From NCBI RefSeq assembly GCF_900115505.1, contig NZ_FOWQ01000007.1, forward strand, positions 1-64,000: 64,000 nucleotides of DNA. Direction: 5' to 3'. The position numbers and the translations under genes were made by a program. Shown piece by piece: positions 54,632-62,089 of this stretch; position 1 is the first letter of the stretch; each line of letters starts with the position of its first letter. Below the pieces are notes generated by a model. It saw nothing but the letters and a program-made list of their open reading frames with translations. It made no database searches and was not told the origin of the DNA. The stretch comes from Geodermatophilus dictyosporus. GTDB lineage: Bacteria > Actinomycetota > Actinomycetes > Mycobacteriales > Geodermatophilaceae.

Positions 54632-55711
54632 ATGGGAGCTGTCAAGGTCGCCATCGTCGGCGTCGGCAACTGCGCCGCGTCGCTGGTGCAGGGCGTGCAC
54701 TACTACCGGGACGCCGACGAGACCACCTCGGTGCCGGGCCTGATGCACGTGCGCTTCGGCGAGTACCACGTGTCCGACGTGGAGTTCGTCGCGGCGTTCG
54801 ACGTCGACGCCAAGAAGGTCGGCCGCGACCTCTCCGAGGCCATCGTCGCCAGCGAGAACAACACCATCACGATCACCGACGTCCCGCCGCTCGGCGTCAC
54901 CGTGCAGCGCGGCACCACCCTCGACGGCCTGGGCAAGTACTACCGGGCCACGATCGAGGAGTCCGACGAGCAGCCGGTCGACGTCGTGGCCGCCCTGCGC
55001 GAGTCCGGCGCCGACGTCCTCGTCTGCTACCTGCCGGTCGGCTCGCAGCAGGCCGCCGAGTTCTACGCGCAGGCCGCCCTCGACGCCGGCGTCGCCTTCG
55101 TCAACGCCCTGCCGGTCTTCATCGCCGGGACCCCGGAGTGGGCCGACCGGTTCACCGCCGCCGGTGTGCCGATCGTCGGCGACGACATCAAGAGCCAGGT
55201 CGGCGCGACCATCACCCACCGGGTGCTGGCCAAGCTGTTCGAGGACCGCGGCGTCCAGCTCGACCGCACGATGCAGCTCAACGTCGGCGGCAACATGGAC
55301 TTCAAGAACATGCTCGAGCGCGAGCGCCTGGAGTCGAAGAAGATCTCCAAGACCCAGGCCGTCACCAGCCAGGTCGACCGCGACATGGGCACCGACAACG
55401 TGCACATCGGCCCGTCGGACCACGTGCCGTGGCTGTCGGACCGCAAGTGGGCCTACGTCCGGCTCGAGGGCCGCGCGTTCGGCGACGTCCCGCTGAACCT
55501 GGAGTACAAGCTCGAGGTCTGGGACTCGCCCAACTCGGCCGGCATCATCATCGACGCCGTCCGCGCCGCGAAGATCGCCAAGGACCGCGGGATCGGCGGC
55601 CCGATCCTGTCGGCGTCGTCGTACTTCATGAAGTCGCCGCCGGTGCAGTACAGCGACAGCGAGGCGCGCGACGCCGTCGAGGCCTTCATCCGCGGCGACG
55701 TGGAGCGGTGA
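54632..55711 (+). CDS. ino1: Inositol-3-phosphate synthase
   Basis: Makes 1L-myo-inositol 1-phosphate from glucose 6-phosphate with NAD, the entry step to phosphatidylinositol and mycothiol in actinobacteria. 359 residues. Signatures: [20 protein letters not shown] for [46 protein letters not shown] and [18 protein letters not shown] at 54632 with AAGGGAAG upstream. Same direction as padR, so possibly one unit. Confidence 0.97.
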   Translation: MGAVKVAIVGVGNCAASLVQGVHYYRDADETTSVPGLMHVRFGEYHVSDVEFVAAFDVDAKKVGRDLSEAIVASENNTITITDVPPLGVTVQRGTTLDGLGKYYRATIEESDEQPVDVVAALRESGADVLVCYLPVGSQQAAEFYAQAALDAGVAFVNALPVFIAGTPEWADRFTAAGVPIVGDDIKSQVGATITHRVLAKLFEDRGVQLDRTMQLNVGGNMDFKNMLERERLESKKISKTQAVTSQVDRDMGTDNVHIGPSDHVPWLSDRKWAYVRLEGRAFGDVPLNLEYKLEVWDSPNSAGIIIDAVRAAKIAKDRGIGGPILSASSYFMKSPPVQYSDSEARDAVEAFIRGDVER

Positions 55712-55731
55712 CGGCCTGACGCCAGGCTCCA

Positions 55732-55774
55732 GCGACAGGGCCCGTCCTCCGACCCGGGGGGCGGGCCCTGTCGC
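55732..55774 (+). terminator. Terminator after ino1
   Basis: 13-base perfect arms (GCGACAGGGCCCG), extended to 16 with one G-U pair, ten-base loop, 20 bases past the ino1 stop. Confidence 0.8.
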
Positions 55775-55868
55775 AGCAAGGACCACCCTGCCCCACCACT
55801 CGCGGGCTCGCGGCGGGTCCGTGCAGGGCGGCCGGTGTCGGGACGCGGCGCTGCATACGCTGGCCGCC

Positions 55869-56627
55869 ATGCCGCGCCGCCTGCTCGCGATCGCGCTCGT
55901 CCTGCTGGCGGTCCTGCTCACCGGCTGCACCGACGACCCCGCCGACCGGCAGCCCGGCGACCCGGTCACCGCCGAGGAGGCCGAGGTGCTCGCCGGGCTG
56001 CTGGCCGGCACCGCGGAGACGGGCGGCGCGGACCTGGTCGCGACCGCGCCCTTCGGCGAGGACGGGCTGCTCACCCTGACCGGCGAGGTCGACCTGGCCG
56101 GCGCGACCGGGCGCGCCCGGGCGGTGACCTCCTACGGCGGGGAGCAACCCGACGACGTCCGGACGGTGTTCTTCACCGCGGACACCGTCTGGTTCGGCGA
56201 CCTCGCGGGCCTGCCGGCGGCGCTGTCGGCCGAGGGCCTGCCCGACGTCCCCTTCGTGCGCCGGCCGCTGGCCACCGGCTCGGAGGAGGTGCCGCTGACC
56301 GACGTGCTCGTGCGGCTGGTGCTCAACCTCGGCGCGGACGGGACCGACGACGCCGCGGCCTTCACCGCCGGTGGGCACACCTGGCAGGGGCAGCGCTCGA
56401 TCGACGGGCGACTGGCCTCGGTCTACGCGTCGGACGCCGGCTGGTCGGTGGCCGTGGACGACGGCAGCGGGCTGCTGCTGCAGTACGCCACCCGGCTGCC
56501 CGGTCAGGAGGACGACGTGACGGTCACGCTGGCCGACCACGGGCCGCGGACGATCGCGCTGCCGGAGGAGGGGCAGACCGTCGACGCGGTGGCCCACCCG
56601 GCGGTGGCCACGGCGGTCGGCGTCTGA
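55869..56627 (+). CDS. Secreted lipoprotein (LppX/LprG-like region)
   Basis: 252 residues. The signal peptide MPRRLLAIALVLLAVLLTGC ends in a lipobox with Cys20. The mature part is beta-rich with alternating hydrophobic strands (LLTLTGEVDLAGATGRARAV, RTVFFTADTVWFG, YASDAGWSVAVDDGSG), in the style of actinobacterial lipid-binding lipoproteins; the family is not certain. ATG at 55869 set by the signal peptide. A terminator follows. Confidence 0.82.
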   Translation: MPRRLLAIALVLLAVLLTGCTDDPADRQPGDPVTAEEAEVLAGLLAGTAETGGADLVATAPFGEDGLLTLTGEVDLAGATGRARAVTSYGGEQPDDVRTVFFTADTVWFGDLAGLPAALSAEGLPDVPFVRRPLATGSEEVPLTDVLVRLVLNLGADGTDDAAAFTAGGHTWQGQRSIDGRLASVYASDAGWSVAVDDGSGLLLQYATRLPGQEDDVTVTLADHGPRTIALPEEGQTVDAVAHPAVATAVGV

Positions 56628-56645
56628 GAGCGGACCAGGACACGG

Positions 56646-56680
56646 GGAAGGGGCGGCCTCTTCCCCAGACCGCCCCTTCC
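56646..56680 (+). terminator. Terminator after lipoprotein gene
   Basis: 11-base perfect arms GGAAGGGGCGG/CCGCCCCTTCC with a 13-base loop, 19 bases past the stop. Confidence 0.75.
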
Positions 56681-56740
56681 GGAGCTCTTCCTACCAGATG
56701 GGGGAGCTGTGCGCGCGCCCGGGGCGCACGCGGTGCCGGG

Positions 56741-57418
56741 TCAGTTGGCCGACGGGTCGGCCGGCGCCGTCGACAGCACCGCCAGGCGGCCCCGCTGCCG
56801 GCCCAGGACCGCGCGCCACAGCGCCGAGCCGGCCAGGTCGCTGAGCACGTCCGCGGGGCTCCCGGGCACGCAGGCCCACGCGCCCTCGGCCATCTCGGCG
56901 GCGAGCTGGCCGGGGGACCAGCCCGCGTACCCGGCGAAGACCCGGAGCCCGGCCAGGCCGCGCCCCGAGCCGCACTCGAGGTCGGCGGGGTCGGCGTCGA
57001 GGTCGACGAGGTAGACGTCGCCGGCCACCTGGCGCAGGCCGGCGTCCTCCGCGGCCGCGGCACCGGACCAGGCGGCCAGGCACAGCGCGGTGTCGGTCTC
57101 GCACGGGCCGCCGACGTGGAAGACGCCAGGCTCGACGGCGAGGTCGCACCAGCCCGGCAGCACGTCGCGGATCTCGACCTGGCTGGGCCGGCCGAGCACG
57201 ACGCCGAGGGTGCCGCTGTCGTTGTGGTCGAGCACGTAGACGACGCCGCCGGCGAAGTTCGGGTCGGTCAGCGCCGGCATCGCGACCAGCAGCGATCCCG
57301 GGCCGACGTCGTCGAGCGTCCCGGTGGACAGCGGCGGCACGGCCGGGCGACGACGGCCCGTGCCCCGCCGGGTGGGCCGGCCGGACTCGGGATCTGGTGA
57401 CGGGGGCACCGCGGACAT
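56741..57418 (-). CDS. YqgE/AlgH (UPF0301) family protein
   Basis: 225 residues. Family sequences: GSLLVAMPALTDPNFAGGVV, HNDSGTLGVVLGRPS, VFHVGGPCETDTALCL and RVFAGYAGWSPGQLAAEM. A 25-residue basic/Pro-rich start precedes them. ATG at 57418, divergent from the MFS gene by 64 bases. The same pair (Rv0037c MFS, Rv0038) is adjacent in M. tuberculosis. Function unknown. Confidence 0.93.
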   Translation of the reverse strand: MSAVPPSPDPESGRPTRRGTGRRRPAVPPLSTGTLDDVGPGSLLVAMPALTDPNFAGGVVYVLDHNDSGTLGVVLGRPSQVEIRDVLPGWCDLAVEPGVFHVGGPCETDTALCLAAWSGAAAAEDAGLRQVAGDVYLVDLDADPADLECGSGRGLAGLRVFAGYAGWSPGQLAAEMAEGAWACVPGSPADVLSDLAGSALWRAVLGRQRGRLAVLSTAPADPSAN

Positions 57419-57482
57419 CCACCCCAGTGTGCAACAGCCCGGCCGTCGGGGGGCGGCGGAAGCGCGTCCTACCCTCGCCTGC

Positions 57483-58766
57483 GTGGCTGCCGACACGACC
57501 GTGCGGCACCTGCTGCTCCGCGGCGACTTCCGCCGGCTGCTCACCACCCGGCTGCTGTCGCAGTTCGGTGACGGCGTCTTCCAGGCCTCGCTGGCCGGCA
57601 CGGTGCTGTTCAACCCGCAGCGCGCCGCCGACCCGCTCGACGTCGCCGCCGGGTTCGCCGTCCTGCTGCTCCCTTACTCGGTGGTGGGCCCCTTCGCCGG
57701 CGTCTGGCTGGACCGGTGGAGCCGCCGGCAGGTGCTGCTGCGGGCCAACCTGCTGCGGGCGGTCCTGGTGGCCGCCGTGGCGGGGACGGTGCTCGCCGGG
57801 GTCTCCGGGCTCCCGCTCTACGCCCTCGGCCTGGCGGTCTTCTCGGTCACCCGCTTCGTGCTGTCGGCGCTGTCGGCCGGGCTGCCGCACACCGCCGACG
57901 AGCCCTCGCTGGTGTCGGCCAACGCGCTGTCGACGACACTGGGGGCCGTCGCCACGGTCGCCGGCGGCGGCGTGGCCGTGGCCCTGTCCCGGCTCGGCGT
58001 CACCGGGGACGCCGTGTACGCCGCCGTGGCGCTCTCCGCGGCGCTGCCCTACCTGCTGGCCTCGCTCGTCGTGGCGGGGTTCGCCCCGGCGTACCTGGGC
58101 CCCGACGCCGCCGTCGGACCGGACCGCCTGACGGCGCGGGCGGTGGTGCGCGGGATGGTCGAGGGCGCCCGGCACGCCCGCGCCCGCCCGCCGGTGGCCG
58201 CGGCGCTGCTGGCGATCAGCGCGCACCGGCTCTGCTACGGCGTCCTGACCCTGCTGACGATGCTGCTCTACCGCACCGGCTTCCCCGACGCCGGCGGGCT
58301 GCTGCCCGGCGGCCTGGTCGGCCTCGGGCAGGCGGTCGCCGCCGGTGCCGCGGGGACCGTCCTGGCCGCCGCCGTGACGCCCGCGGCGGTGCGGCGGGTG
58401 GGCCGGCGCCGGTGGACGGTGGGCGTGCTGGCCGTCGGCGGCGTGCTGCAGCTGGCGCTCGGGCTGCCCTTCACCCCGCCGTCGACGGTGGCCGCCGCGT
58501 TCGTGCTCGGCCTGGTCGCGCAGGGCGTGAAGATCTGCGTGGACACCACGCTGCAGGAGTCCCTGGACGACGAGCTGCGCGGCCGCGTCTTCTCCGTCTA
58601 CGACACCCTGGTCAACGTCAGCTACGTGTCGGCGCTGGTCGGAGCCGCGCTGCTGCTGCCCCCCGACGGCCGCTCGGGAGCCGCGCTGGCCGTCGTCGCG
58701 GCGGGGTACCTGCTCACCTCGGCGCTCTACGCCCGCCTGACCCGCGACCACGCGCCCCTGTCCTGA
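57483..58766 (+). CDS. MFS transporter
   Basis: 427 residues with about twelve hydrophobic segments. The cytoplasmic loop 2-3 motif appears as FAGVWLDRWSRRQVLLRANL. Opening residues (FRRLLTTRLLSQFGDGVFQ) are typical of actinobacterial MFS exporters. GTG at 57483. Equivalent to Rv0037c by position. Substrate unknown. Confidence 0.9.
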   Translation: MAADTTVRHLLLRGDFRRLLTTRLLSQFGDGVFQASLAGTVLFNPQRAADPLDVAAGFAVLLLPYSVVGPFAGVWLDRWSRRQVLLRANLLRAVLVAAVAGTVLAGVSGLPLYALGLAVFSVTRFVLSALSAGLPHTADEPSLVSANALSTTLGAVATVAGGGVAVALSRLGVTGDAVYAAVALSAALPYLLASLVVAGFAPAYLGPDAAVGPDRLTARAVVRGMVEGARHARARPPVAAALLAISAHRLCYGVLTLLTMLLYRTGFPDAGGLLPGGLVGLGQAVAAGAAGTVLAAAVTPAAVRRVGRRRWTVGVLAVGGVLQLALGLPFTPPSTVAAAFVLGLVAQGVKICVDTTLQESLDDELRGRVFSVYDTLVNVSYVSALVGAALLLPPDGRSGAALAVVAAGYLLTSALYARLTRDHAPLS

Positions 58767-58776
58767 GCCCCCTGCC

Positions 58777-59628
58777 CTAGAGACCCGGCTCGCAGGCCCC
58801 CCGGCCCAGCCGGGCCAGGCCGGAGCGGTCACCGGGCCCGAGCCGCCCCGTGGCGCTGCCGTGCGGGGACATCAGCTCGCCGGGGTCGTCGACGTGCCCG
58901 AGGCCCACGACGTGCGCCAGCTCGTGCACCAGCACGCCCCGCAGGGCCGCCCGCCCCTCGGGGGAGCCGCCCACGGAGGCGGCCCACCCGGCGTCGACGG
59001 CGACCGCACCGGTCACGTACACGTACGGGCCCCCCGCCGACCACGCCTCGCTGCCGGCGACACCGGCCACCGTGCCGGCGAGGGCGGGCACCGTGGCCGG
59101 TGTCTCCCAGGTGACGAGGACCGGCGCCCAGCGGTCGCCGTAGCGGCCGGGCTGGGTGGCCGGGCGGTCCTCCGACCAGGCCTCGTCGGTGGCGCCGTCG
59201 GCGACGAACCGCAGCCCGGTGGCCGCCGACACCTCGGCCACGGCCTCCGCGACCAGGCGCGCGCCCTCCGCCGGGGCACCGTCGGGCCGGACGACGTAGT
59301 GCACCGGACGGCACGGGTCGTAGGCGACCGGCGTCTCGCCGTCCCCCTGGTGCTGCAGGAAGCTCCAGGTCCCGAGCTCCGGGACGGCGGGCGGCCGGCC
59401 GAGCGGGGCGTCGGCGGCCCCGACGCCGGGTGTCGGCCGGTCGCCGGGCGCGCCGCCCACGGCCGCGACGACCGGGGCCGGCGACCAGGGCCGGCCCGGG
59501 GAGCCCGCCAGCCAGACGGCCCCGAGCGCCAGGGCGAGGACGAGCGCCACGGCCGGCAGGCCGCGGGCGTTCCCGCGGTGCGGCGCGGGCACGGGCAGCC
59601 CGCCGAGGTGGTGCGGCCCGCCGTCCAC
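58777..59628 (-). CDS. Membrane-anchored metzincin-type metalloprotease
   Basis: 283 residues. One membrane segment (about 23-43) with the rest outside. The zinc site is HELAHVVGLGHVDD, the full HExxHxxGxxH form, followed by a Met-turn-like LMSPH. This places it near the matrixin or archaemetzincin type of peptidases; the fold upstream (VHYVVRPDGAPAEGARLVAE) fits. GTG at 59628. Converges with the MFS gene with a ten-base gap. Target unknown. Confidence 0.85.
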   Translation of the reverse strand: MDGGPHHLGGLPVPAPHRGNARGLPAVALVLALALGAVWLAGSPGRPWSPAPVVAAVGGAPGDRPTPGVGAADAPLGRPPAVPELGTWSFLQHQGDGETPVAYDPCRPVHYVVRPDGAPAEGARLVAEAVAEVSAATGLRFVADGATDEAWSEDRPATQPGRYGDRWAPVLVTWETPATVPALAGTVAGVAGSEAWSAGGPYVYVTGAVAVDAGWAASVGGSPEGRAALRGVLVHELAHVVGLGHVDDPGELMSPHGSATGRLGPGDRSGLARLGRGACEPGL

Positions 59629-59724
59629 CCGTGCCTCCCGCCGTCCGGTCCGGGAGTCGGTCCTACCGGCGGACGCCGCGGTGGGGGAGGCCCCGGCCGG
59701 GTGTCCCCACCCGGCCGGGGGAGG

Positions 59725-59976
59725 TCAGGAGGGGTCCTGGTCCTCGAGGTGCCCTGGCGTGCGGGCGCGCGGCTCGACCAGGACCATCCGGTCGCCCGAG
59801 TCGTCCCGCACGAGCGCCTCGACGCCGTCGGGCGCTGCGTGGGCGGCACGAGGTCGACGCCGGGTGGTCAGGTGCACCTGCAGCCCGGTCCGGCTGGGGT
59901 GCCCCACGGTCACCCAGCGGAAGTCCGGGTCGAGCCGGACGTCGTCCTCGGCCCCGCGAGCCGAGGACGTCGGTGG
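59725..59976 (-). pseudogene. Remnant of a VOC (glyoxalase/dioxygenase-like) gene
   Basis: An open frame without a start codon at its front reads LDPDFRWVTVGHPSRTGLQV, then jumps to GVEALVRDDSGDRMVLVEP before the stop. Both pieces resemble parts of VOC-family proteins (WRWVTVG..., and the terminal YGVEALFRDDSGN...), but the front of the domain and the middle are missing. GC preference in third positions is kept. A 62-residue protein from GTG at 59913 is possible but unlikely to fold as a VOC domain. Confidence 0.45.
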
Positions 59977-60009
59977 TCACGCGACGGGGCCAGGGAGCCG
60001 GCCCGGGGG

Positions 60010-61503
60010 TCAGCGGGCGGCCCACCAGGCGCGCAGCTCCGCCTCGGCCTCCTCCCGGCCGAGCGGGCCGCGCTCGAGGCGCAGGTCCTTCAGGTGCTGC
60101 CACGCCTCGCCGACCTCCCGGCCCGGCGGGATGCCGAGGATCTCCATGATCGCGTTGCCGTCGAGGTCGGGGCGCACGCGAGCGAGGTCCTCGGCGGCCG
60201 ACAGCTCGGCGATCCGCCGCTCCAGCGAGTCGTAGGTGGCCGCCAGCGCGGCCGCGCGCCGCCGGTTGCGCGTCGTGCAGTCCGAGCGCACCAGCTTGTG
60301 CAGGCGGGACAGCAGGGGACCGGCGTCGGTGACGTAGCGGCGGACGGCGGAGTCGGTCCACTCGCCGGTGCCGTAGCCGTGGAACCGCAGGTGCAGGAAC
60401 GTCAGCCGGGCGACGTCCTCCACGACCTCCTTGGAGTACCGCAGCGCCTGCAGCCGCCTGCGCACCAGCTTGGCGCCGACCACCTCGTGGTGGTGGAAGG
60501 AGACCCGTCCGCGCGGCTCGTGCCGGCGGGTGGCCGGCTTGCCGACGTCGTGCAGCAGGGCGGCCAGCCGCAGCACCAGGTCCGGGGACCCGGCGTCCGG
60601 ATCGGCCCTCTCCAGCGCGATCGCCTGGTCCAGGACGGTCAGCGAGTGGGTGTAGACGTCCTTGTGCTGGTGGTGCTCGTCGATCTCCATCCGCAGGGCG
60701 GACAGCTCGGGCAGCACGACGTCGGCCAGGCCGGTCGCGACGAAGAGCTCCAGGGCGGCCCGGGGCGCGTCCTGCAGCAGCGTCTTGGACAGCTCCACCT
60801 GCACCCGCTCGGGCGTGATCCGGGCCAGCTCGCCCGACATCGCGGTCATCGCCCCGACCACCTCCTCGACCGGGGTCAGGCCGAGCTGGGCGACGAAGCG
60901 CACGGCGCGCAGCATCCGGAGCGGGTCGTCGGCGAAGGAGTCCGCCGCCGCCCCGGGCGTGCGCAGCCGGCGGGCGAGCAGGTCGCCCAGGCCGCCGAAG
61001 GGGTCGGTCACCGTGCGGTCGGGACCGAGCGAGACGGCCATCGCGTTGACGGTGAAGTCACGGCGGGCGAGGTCGTCGACGAGCGAGTCGCCCCAGGCGA
61101 CCTCGGGGTTGCGCGACTCGCGGTCGTAGCGGTCGGCGCGGTAGGTGGTGATCTCCAGCCGGGTCGCCTCGCCGTCGTGCCGGACCTCGGCCCCGACGGT
61201 GCCGAACGCGATCCCCGTGTTCCACGTGGAACTGGCCCAGCCGCGCAGCAGCCGCAGCACCTGCTCGGGGCGGGCGTCGGTGGTGACGTCGAGGTCGCCG
61301 GGCGGCCGGGCGGCACCGGTGCCGGCGGCCAGCAGGGCGTCGCGCACCGACCCGCCGACGAGGTGGGCCTCGAAGCCCGCGGCGGCGAAGCGCTCCCCGA
61401 GCTCGACGAGCACGGGGGAGACCTCGACCAGGTCGCGCACGGCCTGCTGGACCGCCGCGGGGACGGGCACGGCGGCCGCGCGACTCTCGGGCTGTCCGGA
61501 CAC
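60010..61503 (-). CDS. cca: CCA tRNA nucleotidyltransferase
   Basis: Adds or repairs the CCA end of tRNA. 497 residues. Class II nucleotidyltransferase head: HLVGGSVRDALL, the metal site PPGDLDVTTDA, RRDFTVNAMAVSL, and DPLRMLRAVRFVAQLG. The C-terminal HD domain has LAALLHDVGKPATR and HHHEVVGAKL. GTG at 61503 chosen; another GTG at 61527 is possible. Divergent from the NUDIX gene, as in Rv3907c/Rv3908. A parS-like palindrome lies inside the gene. Confidence 0.95.
   Translation of the reverse strand: MSGQPESRAAAVPVPAAVQQAVRDLVEVSPVLVELGERFAAAGFEAHLVGGSVRDALLAAGTGAARPPGDLDVTTDARPEQVLRLLRGWASSTWNTGIAFGTVGAEVRHDGEATRLEITTYRADRYDRESRNPEVAWGDSLVDDLARRDFTVNAMAVSLGPDRTVTDPFGGLGDLLARRLRTPGAAADSFADDPLRMLRAVRFVAQLGLTPVEEVVGAMTAMSGELARITPERVQVELSKTLLQDAPRAALELFVATGLADVVLPELSALRMEIDEHHQHKDVYTHSLTVLDQAIALERADPDAGSPDLVLRLAALLHDVGKPATRRHEPRGRVSFHHHEVVGAKLVRRRLQALRYSKEVVEDVARLTFLHLRFHGYGTGEWTDSAVRRYVTDAGPLLSRLHKLVRSDCTTRNRRRAAALAATYDSLERRIAELSAAEDLARVRPDLDGNAIMEILGIPPGREVGEAWQHLKDLRLERGPLGREEAEAELRAWWAAR
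61219..61232. other. parS-like palindrome, copy 4
   Basis: GTTCCACGTGGAAC inside the cca gene (encoding part of SSTWNTG). Closest of the four copies to the inferred origin. Confidence 0.55.
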
Positions 61504-61545
61504 GACGAGCCAGGGTAGTGGGACCACTCGCGCTACCCTCCTGGC

Positions 61546-62022
61546 ATGGCTGGGACCGGCGGACGTGGACGCCCCGGCCGCCGTCTGCGCCGGGTCGACG
61601 AGACCTCCGCGGGCGGGCTGGTCGTCGCCGACGACGGCATCCACGGGCCCCGGGCCGCCCTCATCGGCCGCACCGACCGGCGCGGCCGGCTGCTGTGGTC
61701 GCTGCCCAAGGGCCACATCGAGGAGGGCGAGACCCCCGAGGACACCGCCGTCCGGGAGGTCGCCGAGGAGACCGGGATCATCGGCGAGGTGCTGGCCCCG
61801 CTCGGGATCATCGACTTCTGGTTCGTCGCCGAGGGGCGCCGCGTGCACAAGACCGTGCACCACTTCCTCCTGCGCGCCATCGGCGGCGCGCTGTCCGACG
61901 CCGACGTCGAGGTCACCGAGGTCGCCTGGGTACCCCTCGACGAGCTGAGCGGCCGGCTCGCCTACGCCGACGAGCGGGCGCTGGTCGAGCGCGCGCCCGC
62001 GCTGCTCGCCGACAGTGCGTGA
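61546..62022 (+). CDS. NUDIX hydrolase (MutT4-like)
   Basis: 158 residues with a complete Nudix box: [17 protein letters not shown] followed by AEETGI. A basic N-terminal tail ([18 protein letters not shown]) comes first. ATG at 61546. By position it matches Rv3908 (mutT4) beside the CCA enzyme and ahead of the DUF6049/mviN genes. Likely cleaves a nucleoside diphosphate derivative; substrate not known. Confidence 0.94.
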   Translation: MAGTGGRGRPGRRLRRVDETSAGGLVVADDGIHGPRAALIGRTDRRGRLLWSLPKGHIEEGETPEDTAVREVAEETGIIGEVLAPLGIIDFWFVAEGRRVHKTVHHFLLRAIGGALSDADVEVTEVAWVPLDELSGRLAYADERALVERAPALLADSA

Positions 62023-62089
62023 CCCGGCGCCCGAGGTCCCTCCCAGGCATCCCACCCCCCGACCCGGGGGCCGCCGGCGCGGGGGAGCC

